A DNA stretch of 64,000 bases. Source: Paralithodes platypus (Eukaryota > Arthropoda > Malacostraca > Decapoda > Lithodidae). Below, piece after piece: positions 1 through 11,399 of the stretch. The position numbers were made by a program, and so were the translations under genes. How positions within the stretch are numbered: the stretch's first letter is position 1; every line of letters begins with the position of its first letter. The stretch is from assembly GCA_032716605.1 (NCBI GenBank), contig CM064552.1, positions 10,148,671 through 10,212,670 on the forward strand, given 5' to 3'. The notes under the pieces were generated by a model, which saw nothing but the letters and a program-made list of their open reading frames with translations, made no database searches and was not told the origin of the DNA.

Positions 1-375
1 CTAGTTCTACGGGGAAAGATGTGGAGAGGCGGCACAATTGAAGCAAGTTCATCGGAACAATTGCTGTGAAAATATCTGTAGAATAATGCAAGGAATGCAA
101 CGTTTCTTTGTATGGATAATGTAGGAAGGTCCTGTGTGATTGTAGGGTTATTGATTAATCTAATAGCTTTATTTTGAATTTTGTCCAACTGCCTCAATGC
201 AACCAGTCCACTTCCACTCCACAGAGGTGAACAGTAATCCATCTGAGAACGCACATGACTTTTATATATTACGGCCAACTGCTCGTCAGTGAAGAATTCT
301 CGAACTCTGTACAGGAGTCCCAGTTTTTTAGAGGCATTCTTAGCAATGCTTCTAACATAATGTGTCCAGCTCAAG

Positions 376-434
<59 letters not shown>
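376..434 (+). repeat. (GTT)n microsatellite tail
   Basis: Uninterrupted GTT repeat of about 59 bp, the reverse complement of the CAA tail of the retroelement at 378-924. The poly-Val or poly-Gln frames through it are artefacts. Confidence 0.95.
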
Positions 435-924
435 CCCCAAGCTGCCTGGCCGAACAGCCCCAAGGCCCCGAGCAATTCCAAGGCCATAACCGAGTGCCCC
501 CACAGAACCCTCCCCGCCGACCACAATAAAGCCTGGGTGACCGAAGCCACTCCATGGCGGGGAGCTAAGGAGGGTGCGGAAACGCCCGGGAAACCAAAGC
601 CCCACCCAGGGCCCTGTGCCCCTCAGCAATTATGAAGAGAAAGTTGAGGGGCAAGGGAAAAATGTGACACTTTGGCTTCCAATCTTGGTAGATTGGGAGG
701 TCAATCCACGGAAGAGATCTAGAAAATATATAAGTTAAAGGAACAGTCAGAGTAAGCTATGGGTATGGCAGAGATTGCTCAGCTCTCACTCTGATAGACC
801 AGCCCATCACCACATGACTAGAACCCAATCCTCTCAGCATCAGCTAGGAAAGGCCCTAGAAAGCCGCCTTTGGCGGGGGGATAGCTCCCCTATTTCAACC
901 CCTTTCGGGGTTAGGCACCCGCCA
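378..924 (-). mobile_element. CAA-tailed retroelement, longest copy, with 13-bp target duplication
   Basis: A 547-bp insertion on the minus strand, flanked by the direct repeat TCCAGCTCAAGTT (365-377 and 925-937). Its 3' end is a (CAA)n tail, seen here as (GTT)n. Its 5' end (near 924) can fold into two hairpins: AACCCCGAAAGGGGTT, a six-bp stem with a GAAA tetraloop, and CCGCCAAAGGCGG. About 400 bp nearest the tail matches 54548-54960 almost base for base, and shorter relatives lie at 7330-7584, 59465-59620 and 62600-62711. It encodes no protein I recognise. It is a SINE or the 3' end of a LINE. Confidence 0.8.
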
Positions 925-1035
925 TCCAGCTCAAGTTAGTAGTTAATGTTACACTGAGAATGTCAATACTAGGGGAAGTGGGAATATTTACATCATTAAA
1001 AAATATATGGGAGGCTGTTGAAAAATAGCTCATTC

Positions 1036-2078
1036 TCTCTATAAAGAAGAGACTCGCTTATAGGACTGGGTTTAAATAATCCTTCATTTGCCAGTCTGAG
1101 TGGAAGAAATTAAAACAGCTAGGGGTGGACAATGTAGGGAATGGCTGAGGCATTGCTATATTTACCAAATCACTAAAAGGGAGAGGAACGAAACTGCTGA
1201 AGGTTGTTTTAATATACAGTAGTTGTCGTTCATTAGATCTGCGGTTGCCATGTGGATTAACCAAGTCCTCTTTTGGGAATATGTACATAATGGTTTGTAA
1301 AATTTTAATTTGAAAGCAAACATACTTTGAGGGTGATCATAGGAATGGCTGTTTCCATTTTGTATAGCTAACTTACAGTTAACAGTTTAGCCCAGTATTG
1401 TGAAGACTAGGTTTACACTAATCATTTTGTGTACTGTACCTTTGATATACAGTATTTGGGAATTATTTATATACGGCAGTGCTAATTATTCAGTATTTGT
1501 TAAATGGACGCATCCATCATCGACACTAACCACTGCAATCATTCCTTATACTGCATTGTGTTATCATTTGTCTTAATCATCAGCTCATATGTCTAGCTTT
1601 CTTTCGAGAACCCCCAGCCAGGGATGGCTGAAGTAAAATGCTTCCTTGGTACAATTTCAGTCACACCCATTCTGCTTGTTCAATAAATACCCTGTCACTA
1701 TTTTGAAGTTTAGGAAAGAAAGTTAAACATATTAGTGAACATGTTAAATGTATATAGGGTATATTATTTCACTTTCTTTTCCAAATTGATAGTTGTCTTC
1801 TCAAACCACTGCAACTCATCATAAAGTTACTTGTTACAACAAATTATTTCCACTTTATGCTATGTTTATGGGTGCCTTATTTGCCTGGTGGCTGCCCTCC
1901 AAGTTTCTCTGATCAATTTTTGTTTTATGTTAGTTTTTTATTCTTTGAACAAATACACCTTTACCATTGAAATGTTTATAATAACAAGATTTCCATTTCA
2001 GCAGCTTGGTGGTCTAGTGTTTATCATCCCACCTCTGAGGCCTGAGTTCATGGCCACCTCAAGTCATGGAATGTTTTC
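1036..2078. other. No gene recognised
   Basis: AT-rich DNA with no long frame that resembles a known protein, no tandem repeat and no clear terminal repeats. Ancient LINE debris is possible in the first 250 bp. Confidence 0.5.
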
Positions 2079-2160
2079 ATACCAGTGACAGGTGGTCATA
2101 CCAGTGGTGGTCATACAGGTGACAGGTGGTCATACAGTGGTCATACCAGTGACAGGTGTT
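2079..2160 (+). repeat. Short tandem repeat of GACAGGTGGTCATACCAGTG type
   Basis: About four imperfect copies of a 16-25 bp unit built from GGTGGTCATAC and CAGTGACA. It lies immediately before the zinc-knuckle segment of LINE A and is read in the same frame as that segment (Gly-His-Thr-rich), so it may mark the 5' truncation point of the element. Confidence 0.75.
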
Positions 2161-2378
2161 ATCGGAAAAATGAGGATCCAAAATGCAACTTCTGTGCCGG
2201 TACTCATAACTCAAAAGACTGCACCAACAAGACTTCCCCCAAATGTATAAATTGTATGAGCTCCACATCAGTTACGGAGCCGCCAAATCATTTCGCCTCA
2301 AGTAGAAATTGTCCTCTAATGACAGCTCAGAGAAATAAAGTTATTGAGAACACCAATTTTGTAGGTTCAAAAAACTGA
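2085..2378 (+). pseudogene. LINE A ORF1 3' end with gag-like zinc knuckles
   Basis: The last part of this frame holds CNFCAGTHNSKDC (C-X2-C-X3-H-X4-C) and then PKCINC...NHFASSRNCPL, the paired knuckle layout of ORF1 (gag-like) proteins of Jockey-group LINEs, which bind element RNA. The frame stops 21 nt before the ATG of ORF2, the usual ORF1/ORF2 arrangement. Only the C-terminal knuckle region remains; residues before it derive from the tandem repeat at 2079-2160, so ORF1 is truncated at its 5' side and the ATG at 2085 is probably not authentic. I am confident of the family relationship and not of any activity. Confidence 0.7.
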
Positions 2379-5300
2379 AAAATGCACATGGGAGCCGGTT
2401 GAAACTGGGTCTGTTGAATGTTCGTTCCTTGCGTAACAAAATGGATCATATTTGCGAGATCTTGGATGAACGTAACCTTGATGTATTATGTCTCACTGAG
2501 ACCTGGTTGTTCGAGTCAGATCTGAATATTATCCAGGCGGCATTGCCTAAAACCCATTCCATAATAAATGTTCCTAGGCCTAGGGGAGATCATCCGGGTG
2601 GTGGAGTGGCAGTTGTCTACTCCACATCTCTGGTGAATATCTTGCAAATAAGCCATAACCCAGCCCCTCTTTACTATGAACTGTTGGAAGTGGAAATAAA
2701 ACTCCATCAACAAATTCTAAGAATGGCAGTTGTCTATAGGCCTGGCCATCGTGGCACAGATAGGGGTTTTATGGAAGAGTTTGGGCAGTTTCTCGAGGAA
2801 TTTTCTGCTAAAACCGGAAGACTTTTGATATGTGGAGATTTTAATTACTGGGTTGACAGCCCTCATCTGAAGCCATTCTCTCCTGAGTTCCTTGAGTTGA
2901 CTGATCAGAACAATTTTGTAAACCATGTGTCCCACCCAACTCATATCTTAGGACACACCCTTGACTTGGTTTTCTCTCCTGTGGGTTGTGGTGGTGTTCT
3001 GGATGTTGATGTTGAGAATGCTGACCCTAATACCTCTGATCATGCTTTGATTACTTTCAGCTTTGATTTCCCTAAGCCACTCACACATGAAAAAGTAATC
3101 AGATTTAGAAATTATAAAAATGCAGACCAAAATTTGGCTAGCAGTGAAGTAAAACAGTACTTGGGAAGTATTGATACTTCCAACCTTACTTCAGATGAGC
3201 TGGTGGAGGTACATGGAAATGCACTTAAATTAGTGTTCGATCATCACTGTCCAGAAGTAGAGAAGAAAATCATAGTACGAGATGATTCACCCTGGTATAG
3301 CACTCGAGTTAAATTTCTTAGAAGAGCGCGTAGAAGAGCTGAACGTGAATGGCGGAAAAATAAAACAGACTCTACATGGTTGCAATATCTGTCAGCCAGA
3401 AGAGCTGTGGTCCACACAATCAAAGATGAAAAGAAAGTGTATTATCAGGGAAAAGTTGACTCGTGTGGTAATGACCAGAGGAGGTTGGCTTCAATTGTAA
3501 ACAGTTTACTTGGAAAAACAAGAGTCAGCTTAAGACCTTCTGTACCCGATGCCGAGTTGGCTGCCAACTTTGTGGCATTTTTTGCTGGCAAGATAACTCG
3601 CATAAGACAGGAACTGGATGATGCTTCTGTTGGTGAAGAACTTTCAGTTGTACTCCAACCCCGACACATTCCTAATAATGTCCTCTCATCCTTTCACTCA
3701 GTAGAGGTGGACATGATCTCGTCCTACATAAGAAACCTCAATAAAACATTTTGCCCGTTGGATCCCATAAATGTTTCCAAGCTACCAAGAGTCTATGATC
3801 ACACAGTTGAGTTTATTTCCAAAATAATTAATAAGTGCTTCTCTGAAGGTAGCTTCCCACATTCTGAAAAGCATGCACTACTCCGACCTACTCTAAAGAA
3901 ACCTGGACTTGATGTTGAGAACATGTTGAACTATCGTCCTGTCTCCAACCTGTCCTTCATATCAAAGATATTAGAGCGTGCAATACTTGACCAATTACAA
4001 CCACTACTTCAGCAGAATGAAACTATCCCAATTTTTCAGTCTGCTTACCGACAGCATCATTCAACTGAAACAGCATTGATTAGAGTACATAATGATCTAG
4101 TTGAGAACATTTGCAATGGTGTGGCCTCACTATTGGTCTTGCTTGATCTCTCTGCGGCCTTTGACACAGTGGATCACGAGTTGTTATTGAGTGATCTTTA
4201 TGATTGTGGTGTGCGTGACTCCGCTCTCTTGCTTCTTGGGTCGTACTTGTCAGGTAGATCCCAGAGTGTGATGGTAAATCAAGTGGTCTCGGACTCGACA
4301 CCCCTGCAGTATGGTGTTCCGCAGGGATCAGTTTTAGGTCCTATCCTATTTATAATTTATATTAGCAGTTTGTCTCTTCTGCTTCGTGCACATAATGTCA
4401 CCTTTCACTTTTATGCAGATGACACCCAGATTTATGTGAGAATCACAAATATAGTTGATATACGGAGTAAGATGGAATTGTTGATGTCTGATATCAAGAA
4501 GTGGATGAGAGCGAGAAAACTTAAACTAAATGATGGTAAAACTGATATTCTCATCATCCGAGGAAATAGAAGAGCTGATGATATAGTGGGTGCCCTCTCC
4601 ATCAATGTGGGTGGATCTCAGCTGCGACCGGCCAACTCTGTTCGAAATCTGGGTGTATATGTGAACTCCCGATTAGATTTCAAAGAGCATGTAAACCAGA
4701 TAGTTAAAAGTTGTTACTTGCACATCAGAAATCTCTATTTGGTGAAGCCGTTTTTAACCAGACGTTGCCTCCTGACGTTGGTTCACTCATTGGTCTTCTC
4801 TCGTGTTGATTATTGCAATGCCCTGTTGGTGGGTCTTCCAAATTATATTTTGAAGAAAGTTCAGTCTGTTCTTAACAGGGCCGCAAGACTAATTTTTGGT
4901 GTTCTGCCTAGAACTCCTACTACATCTCTTCACATAGAACTGCACTGGCTGCCAGTAAGAGCAAGAATAGAATTTAAGTTGTGTTTGGTGACTTTTAAGG
5001 TTCTCAAATTTGGTGAGCCTAGGTACCTTGCGGAGCTTCTCAGGCGCCCACCGGCACACCATGGTGTAGTTGTGCGTCATGACAATGACCCTTTTCGTCT
5101 TGATGAACCAAGGGCTTTCCAGCAGTCTTCTTTCTTTGAGAGGTCATTCTCCTACATGGCTCCGAGGTTGTATAACAGGTTGCCGCTGTCCATGAGACAA
5201 CTGAGTTCTGTTGAATGCTTCAAGAGACAACTTAAGACTTTTCTCTTTGAGAGAAGCTATGATCTTGAGAGAGGTGTCATGACGGATGGCTATAGAGTTT

Positions 5301-5470
5301 AGGCTATTTTGCCACTGCTAGTGATTGTTAAATGTGTGTTGTATATAAGCCTTCTTTTGATGCATTGATTTTTGTTCTTTTTTCTTTCTCTTTTCGAGCG
5401 CTAGTGAATTCTTCGGAAAAATTGGCGCTTATGAGAAATAAGTAACATGCTTATTATTATTATTATTATT
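2155..5470 (+). mobile_element. LINE A: CR1/L2-group retrotransposon, 5'-truncated, intact ORF2
   Basis: The element comprises the ORF1 remnant, ORF2 (2399-5302), a 3' untranslated region of about 148 bp and a (TTA)n tail at 5451-5470. The last 403 bp recurs at 15732-16134 with one substitution that I can see (G to A at the position equal to 5280), and with the same tail length. That near identity indicates recent mobilisation of the family. The 5' limit is uncertain. Confidence 0.85.
2399..5302 (+). CDS. LINE A ORF2: endonuclease-reverse transcriptase (967 aa)
   Basis: This is the enzyme that nicks target DNA and copies the element RNA there. An APE-type endonuclease occupies about residues 1-230: LNVRSLRNK near residue 5, TETW near 35, GDFN near 146 and SDHALITF near 212. 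A reverse transcriptase domain follows: LLDLSAAFDTVDH near 580, GVPQGSVLGP near 638 and the catalytic FYADDTQIY near 670. The C-terminal LHWLPVRARIEFK block near 848 is typical of the CR1/L2/Rex group. All catalytic motifs I can check are present, and there is no stop or frameshift in 967 codons, about the normal ORF2 length. The ATG at 2399 follows the ORF1 stop by 21 nt and precedes the endonuclease directly. It may be functional if transcribed. Confidence 0.93.
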   Translation: MKLGLLNVRSLRNKMDHICEILDERNLDVLCLTETWLFESDLNIIQAALPKTHSIINVPRPRGDHPGGGVAVVYSTSLVNILQISHNPAPLYYELLEVEIKLHQQILRMAVVYRPGHRGTDRGFMEEFGQFLEEFSAKTGRLLICGDFNYWVDSPHLKPFSPEFLELTDQNNFVNHVSHPTHILGHTLDLVFSPVGCGGVLDVDVENADPNTSDHALITFSFDFPKPLTHEKVIRFRNYKNADQNLASSEVKQYLGSIDTSNLTSDELVEVHGNALKLVFDHHCPEVEKKIIVRDDSPWYSTRVKFLRRARRRAEREWRKNKTDSTWLQYLSARRAVVHTIKDEKKVYYQGKVDSCGNDQRRLASIVNSLLGKTRVSLRPSVPDAELAANFVAFFAGKITRIRQELDDASVGEELSVVLQPRHIPNNVLSSFHSVEVDMISSYIRNLNKTFCPLDPINVSKLPRVYDHTVEFISKIINKCFSEGSFPHSEKHALLRPTLKKPGLDVENMLNYRPVSNLSFISKILERAILDQLQPLLQQNETIPIFQSAYRQHHSTETALIRVHNDLVENICNGVASLLVLLDLSAAFDTVDHELLLSDLYDCGVRDSALLLLGSYLSGRSQSVMVNQVVSDSTPLQYGVPQGSVLGPILFIIYISSLSLLLRAHNVTFHFYADDTQIYVRITNIVDIRSKMELLMSDIKKWMRARKLKLNDGKTDILIIRGNRRADDIVGALSINVGGSQLRPANSVRNLGVYVNSRLDFKEHVNQIVKSCYLHIRNLYLVKPFLTRRCLLTLVHSLVFSRVDYCNALLVGLPNYILKKVQSVLNRAARLIFGVLPRTPTTSLHIELHWLPVRARIEFKLCLVTFKVLKFGEPRYLAELLRRPPAHHGVVVRHDNDPFRLDEPRAFQQSSFFERSFSYMAPRLYNRLPLSMRQLSSVECFKRQLKTFLFERSYDLERGVMTDGYRV

Positions 5471-5749
5471 ACCACTGCAAGTTGTTATTGTCTCACTTGA
5501 GCAAAGTTATTGAGTGCTGAACCAACCTATAGATGTTTCTGCTGACACAGCCATAGCCTGGCTAACCCAAAGCCAAACCTGAGCGATTGTCCATTAAGTA
5601 TTTACAGTACAGTATAATGCTTGTACTGTGCTTCAGTAATGCTCTCCCTTATATTCACCACCGTGAACCACTTACATTCTGTTGTTTTTCTAGGTGGTTT
5701 ACAAGCCTTACAGTTTTCTTATGTAATCCATCAATACTTTGATGCTAAA
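5471..5749. other. No gene recognised
   Basis: AT-rich flank of LINE A with TACAGTACAGTA-like words. No coding signal is visible. Confidence 0.4.
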
Positions 5750-5931
5750 TATATTCTATTCTGGCTATTATTAGACAATTTTATACAATTTTGGAAGGAC
5801 TTGTGGAAGTCAGAGGGTTAACAGAGATATAGAGTTAAATCCTTTCATCTCAAAATGTCATTCCTAAGCTTGAGTAATATCCCCCAGTGTCAGCAGAATA
5901 TAGTTTGACCAGCACTATCTTGTTGAAAGAG
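5750..5931. mobile_element. Partial TTAA MITE (TAGACAATTTTA family)
   Basis: Contains CTGGCTATTATTAGACAATT, then GGAAGGACTTGTGGAAG, AGAGGGTTAA and TCATTCCTAAGC, in the same order as the TTAA-flanked MITEs at 50042-50240, 51868-52138, 53503-53930 and 55248-55628. A TTAA (5932-5935) follows the right end. The left end is not clear. Confidence 0.45.
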
Positions 5932-6163
5932 TTAACATGGGTTTTATGAATCTATCCCCAGAGTTGTCAGTATTGGTATAATTTGAAAGGTAGCTCCGTG
6001 TTTTGCACGGGTATGCCTTGGTCACCTGATAGCCATTCTCCAAGCTGTTGTGTCCTTTGTCAAGTCCCCTAACCAAGAGATCCATCCTTGTACCAGGTCT
6101 TCCTTAAGGTACCAATTGTCGTCCTTCCTTTCTCTACCATACTACTGTATTAGTAAAACATTA

Positions 6164-6214
<51 letters not shown>

Positions 6215-6237
6215 GTTATTATTATTACTTCTAACTC
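6164..6237 (+). repeat. (ATT)n microsatellite
   Basis: About 74 bp of ATT repeats with one G interruption. Confidence 0.95.
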
Positions 6238-7320
<1,083 letters not shown>

Positions 7321-7329
7321 AAGTGAAGG

Positions 7330-7584
7330 AAATTCCCGGCGCGACCGAAGCCGCTCCAAGGACCCGTGCCCCCAGGGAGGGGGCAGGGGATGGTTGTGAC
7401 AGTTTGGCTCCCGAAACTGCTCCCCGCGTCCGGCATCCGGTTGTCCTCCACTGGTCATTGATCTTGTCTCCGGCCGTGGAGGGTCGGCAGCCATCCGCGG
7501 TTGGCAGCTCCGGGAGGTGGTCCTACGGCGTAGACGCCGCCACATCAGGACCTAAATAGCAGCTTAGGGAACAACAACAACAAC
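7330..7584 (+). mobile_element. CAA-tailed retroelement, 255-bp copy with 9-bp target duplication
   Basis: Ends in GGGAACAACAACAACAACAA like the copies at 378-924 and 54548-54960, and shares GACCGAAGCCGCTCCA-type sequence with them. It is flanked by AAGTGAAGG at 7321-7329 and 7585-7593. GC-rich short frames within it are on both strands and show no family signal. It is a 5'-shortened or diverged member. Confidence 0.7.
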
Positions 7585-7593
7585 AAGTGAAGG

Positions 7594-8073
7594 ACCCTAC
7601 CCGGCATCGGCTGGAAGTGATATAAGTCATGTAATAATAATAATCGCTGATCTTTATTTGAGCTCCAGTTCTTCCAGAGAAATTCACTAGGACCTGGTAC
7701 ACTTTACCACAGAATATTACCCACCTGTTGCAGGCACCTCCTACCATGTGATCATCAATGAAGTCCCAACTTTTGCCATTAATTTATGATCAAAGGGGTT
7801 TTATATTATTCAGTGTCTGGATCTACAGTAGTGTTTGGGTGTCCACAAGAACAGATATAGGGGCAGGAGGACAGCTCCCAACTTATTCTCTGGCCGTCAC
7901 TTTCCCTGGCATCCAACCACTGTGTTGTATAGACACTCCATTAGATCACTCTGCCATTCATCTTTATTATGATATGACATCTGTGCCCCTCTCCAAATCC
8001 TTCATGCTGCAATCGAAGCATATCGAAGCATAAATCGGTTCTAGAAAATCCACCCCACTGGTACTACTCTCCT
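7594..8073. other. No gene recognised
   Basis: No coding or repeat signal that I can support. Confidence 0.4.
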
Positions 8074-8714
8074 TGTCGCGGTTGGGGGACTTCGGGGCCG
8101 GCGACTGGGGCTTGATGGTGGAGGGATGTGGTTGTTTCCCTCCCTCTCCCCTCGAGCTTTCGTCCTCAGCTTGACTAATTTTGAGTAGTTTTTCTTTCCT
8201 CGTTCTATGTTTTTCCCCTTCTATTCTTATTCTGTCCCATTCGGCTGTCCTCGGGTAGCCTATATCTCATGTCTCCCTGGCCTGGCTAGGTACAGTAGTT
8301 GACTCCTGACCCGTTTTGGCTCTTCAGTTGTTGATGTGGCCGAACTGACTTGATTCCCTTCGGTAATGCATTTTTTGCTTCTCGATGTGATTTTTTCTAC
8401 CTTCGACCTGATCTCTCATTCTTCACCGTGATCACTTCTTGGTTGGTGTTGCGGTGTAGCAGTTCTTGCCTCATCCTTCGGCCCTGCCCTATAAGAGCTC
8501 TGATGTGGAGCTCATGTGGTCCGGCTGAACTGGTGAAATAGCGAGAAATGTCTGCGTGCCTTCACCTTCCTTGATTTGTTCCCCTACTGCCCTTCCCTCT
8601 CTATCTTGACTCGTTTAGTTATATATCTTGATCGAATCCTTCGGGCCAGCCCTATGAGAGTTCTTTTGTGGAGCTCAGTGGTCTGGTTAAACTAATATTA
8701 AAAAAAAAAAAAAA
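8074..8714 (+). mobile_element. A-tailed interspersed repeat, copy 1
   Basis: About 640 bp that recurs at 45322-45966 and, for its last 210 bp, at 62098-62310. It ends in an A run (8701-8714), so it is probably a retroelement or the 3' part of one. Internally, the module CCTATAAGAGCTCTGATGTG plus GGAGCTCATGTGGTCCGGCT recurs about 185 bp further on in diverged form, an internal duplication present in all three copies. No protein is recognised. Confidence 0.65.
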
Positions 8715-8808
8715 TCTCGAAAATCCAACCGAGCAATGAACCACAGAAGCAAAAGTAAATCATCAAGTGCACCGTTCTGGCCGCTGAGACTCCCCCCGGC
8801 TCGCCCAG

Positions 8809-8852
8809 TATATGTCCCATTCGGCTGTCCTCGGGCAGCCTATATCTCATCC
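8809..8852 (+). repeat. Fragment of the A-tailed repeat
   Basis: TCCCATTCGGCTGTCCTCGG followed by GCAGCCTATATCTCAT matches the interior of the repeat at 8074-8714 (near 8237). Confidence 0.6.
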
Positions 8853-9023
8853 CTGCCACCTACATAACCCAAGGACTGCCCAGAAACCAGTTTTAGAGAT
8901 TTGAGCCTAGCGGAAATGTGGCTATAAGTTGTGAGTTATGAGTTATAAGTTGACATTCTGTCTCTGCATTTATTATACAGTACTGTACATACATACGGGT
9001 TTAAAGACCGCAACCGTCCACGT

Positions 9024-9077
9024 TCGTGGCCACCCCTTCGGGGATCACGGCGTCAGGCAATAGATAGATAGATAGAA
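9024..9077 (+). mobile_element. LINE C 3' terminus, severely 5'-truncated
   Basis: CGTTCGTGGCCACCCCTTCG and GGGATCACGGCGTCAGGCAA, then a (TAGA)n tail, identical to the 3' end of LINE C at 48407-48476. It is a tail-only insertion of about 50 bp. The CCCCTTCGGGG hairpin in it is kept in the copies at 48417 and 48517. Confidence 0.8.
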
Positions 9078-10545
9078 CCGTCCACAGTGAGCTTCCATGG
9101 AACAATCCCAGTACTGCACACAGTGCACAGCAATCATAACACGGTGGCTAGTCTTTACTGCAGCACAGTACAACAAATTCGTGCCACAATAATGCCCCAT
9201 CATGTTATCACTGTGGCTGATGTTGGTATAGCGCTAACAGCGTCTCAGCAAAACTCAATAAAGTCCCCCTGAAGCACTTGCACCTGGCAAAATCAGTGGT
9301 GCACTAAGTTTCCAGCCTAATTGGTGCCCAGAAATCAACATAATAGTTGAAATAGCAAAAGCCGGGGCATTGAACATATCGGATAAAAGGTAATTGGTTC
9401 CTGCCTTGTCCTAAAACTCCCCCCAGAATACCCTTTTTCCTACAAATACCTACTAATAACATCTACATTCATGATAATTATTGCTAGATATTACTTGTCC
9501 TATATAACCATTTATCTTGAATTGTTCAATTATTTTTCAAGAAACTTTATTTTGCATTGCCTGAACATTGATGTGAGTTTTTTGCATCGATCTGTTTTTC
9601 AAGTGCCGAGAATTAATGTTGCCTTTTGCATCGTTGGCAACTTACTTCAACCAGGACAGGGGGGAGGATAGGCTCCTAGCCGAGTGTGGCGAATGGCCAC
9701 TTATCACTAGACTCTTACAGATACCAGACGTGCTATGCTCTGTCTATCTTCATTCATGACTTTTTCACCGCTCTCTTCTCCTTTTTGCCCTGCCTTGGGT
9801 TCTTGTTGACACATGATTAGTCTAGATATTGTTGAATGCACTGCACTATATTTTGTTATCCCCGAGGAGGGAATTTGAGTTGATCTTTGTGACCTTTGTG
9901 TGTGAGGTTAGAGCCGGCTTGTGACTCCTTATACCAAAAGCTTGATGGAGGTGTAGCCTACCAGAAGTATAGAAAAGCCAGCAGAGTTTAACTCTTCCAC
10001 ACAGTCGCCCATTATTATTTACATTTTATTTGATATGTGTGATACCGCAATTTCTTAGTTTTAGTTTTAAATCGTGGACAGAGACACTGATTTAGAGGCT
10101 ATGCATTTTAGTGTCAGCAGATGCTACACTTTCCACAGTACAGTACAGTAGTTTACTTTTCTACAGTTTTATGCCTTTCAGCATGCTTTTAGCTTCCCGT
10201 CATCATTAGAACCAGGCCAGAGTATTGTGCTGTAGGACTGTGGGAAGGTGCCTTCAACGGTTTAGTAGCATTGGAGATATTGTCCCGTCCCGGTGTCTGT
10301 TATATTTGTGTAAGTTTAGGATGTTCCCTAGCTAAGATTCCACTTTGAGTTAAACATTTCTGAGTAACCCTGGGTGTATACTGCACTGAGTTTTATATCT
10401 TGTGACATACTGATGTCCAATCACTCGGTGGCTGTATGACAAGGGTGTTTTAGTATTCACTATGATTAAAGAAGGTCTTCTTGGCTTATCTCTAATTGTG
10501 TTTACGTAACATAAATGTATTTTTGTAGGCTGTACTTTCTAGGCG
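9078..10545. other. No gene recognised
   Basis: About 1.5 kb of AT-rich DNA. Short frames at 9087-9272 and 9471-9671 show no family signal. No repeat structure is seen except a TACAGTACAGTA word near 10140. Confidence 0.4.
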
Positions 10546-10546
10546 G

Positions 10547-10740
10547 GCCGTGGCATGGTCAGTAGCACATCTGACTGCTGATCAAAGGGTCGACAGTTCG
10601 ATCGCACCCCGTGCCATTAGTAGACATTAAGAATTTGGACACTCAGATCTAGCGACTCGTGGCAAATGTCCAGTCAAGTCCCTGTAACAAAGGCACGCCC
10701 TAGCCCTGTCAATCAAGGGAGTGTACGACGTTGAAAATTC
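10547..10740 (+). mobile_element. tRNA-derived SINE (family 2)
   Basis: The head GGGCCGTGGCATGGTCAGTA with AGTTCGATCGCACCCC carries pol III A-box and B-box-like sequences in a tRNA-like layout. The body (AAATGTCCAGTCAAGTC, AATCAAGGGAGTG) recurs in reverse orientation at 63008-63165. The arms do not pair well enough for a functional tRNA. Confidence 0.65.
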
Positions 10741-10889
10741 AAACTATCTACGTAGTCTTTTATGAACCTGGAATGTTTAACCTCCCTTCAGAATTTATTG
10801 TTGCTTGGGGTAAGACTGTGTGAGCAGTTGAGCTGTGGATCAAGTAGCCTACATTAATTTGTTGTGCTCTTGTCTGCCCCATAGCACTA

Positions 10890-11245
10890 GTCACCAACAT
10901 CAAGTCAACACTAGCCCTGAGTCAACACTAGCCCTGAGTCATCACCAACACTGAGTCAACACCAATCCTGTCTGCCCCATAACACCAGTCACCAGCATCA
11001 ATTCAACAGCAGCCCTGAGTCAATACCAGCTATGAGTCAGTACCAGCCCTGAGTCAACACCAATCCCGAGTCAACATTAGCATCGAGTAAACACCAGCTC
11101 TGAGTCAACACCAATCCCAAGTCTACACCATCCCCGAGCCGACACCAACCCCAACTCGACACCAGCCCCGAGTCAACACCAACACCGAGTCAATACCAAT
11201 CATGAGTTAACACCAGCCTCAACGAGTCAACACCAGGTTTGAGTC
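10890..11245 (+). repeat. Minisatellite, GAGTCAACACCAGCCCT type
   Basis: About twenty imperfect copies of a 17-18 bp unit, GAGTCAACACCARYCCY, over roughly 350 bp. Some units are lengthened or fused. No frame through it resembles a protein. Confidence 0.9.
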
Positions 11246-11399
11246 GTGTTCCTGCCCAGCTGGCTGCTGTATGAAAGGAACAAGAAGACCCTGCCCTCCA
11301 CTGTGATCCCACCACTGAAGTACAGTAGGTCTATTGTATTCTATTTTTGTTTGAGGACAATAAGTGTTGTTAGATGGTATGACAGTGTGAGAGCAATCT
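11246..11399. other. No gene recognised
   Basis: Short spacer between the minisatellite and the 3' end of the CR1-like element. Confidence 0.4.

Larger units (their letters stand above)
1..1035 (-). pseudogene. LINE reverse transcriptase C-terminal remnant, split by a retroelement
   Basis: Read on the minus strand, 938-1035 followed by 1-377 gives a continuous piece of a non-LTR retrotransposon RT, from the region after the catalytic core. It contains HIFFNDVNIPTSPSIDIL, SIAKNASKKLGLLYRVR, SHVRSQMDYCSPLWSGSG and LRQLDKIQNKAIRLI, the order seen in Jockey/CR1-group proteins. The frame is interrupted at 378-924 by an inserted element with a 13-bp target duplication. The fragment runs off the left edge and I cannot define its upstream limit past about 1035; a minus-strand frame at 1058-1288 may belong to it but I do not recognise it. 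Nothing suggests it is expressed. Confidence 0.7.

Noticed and set aside
255..635. Frame with poly-Val on plus and poly-Gln on minus strand
   Set aside because: Produced by the (GTT)n tail of a retroelement; no flanking protein similarity.
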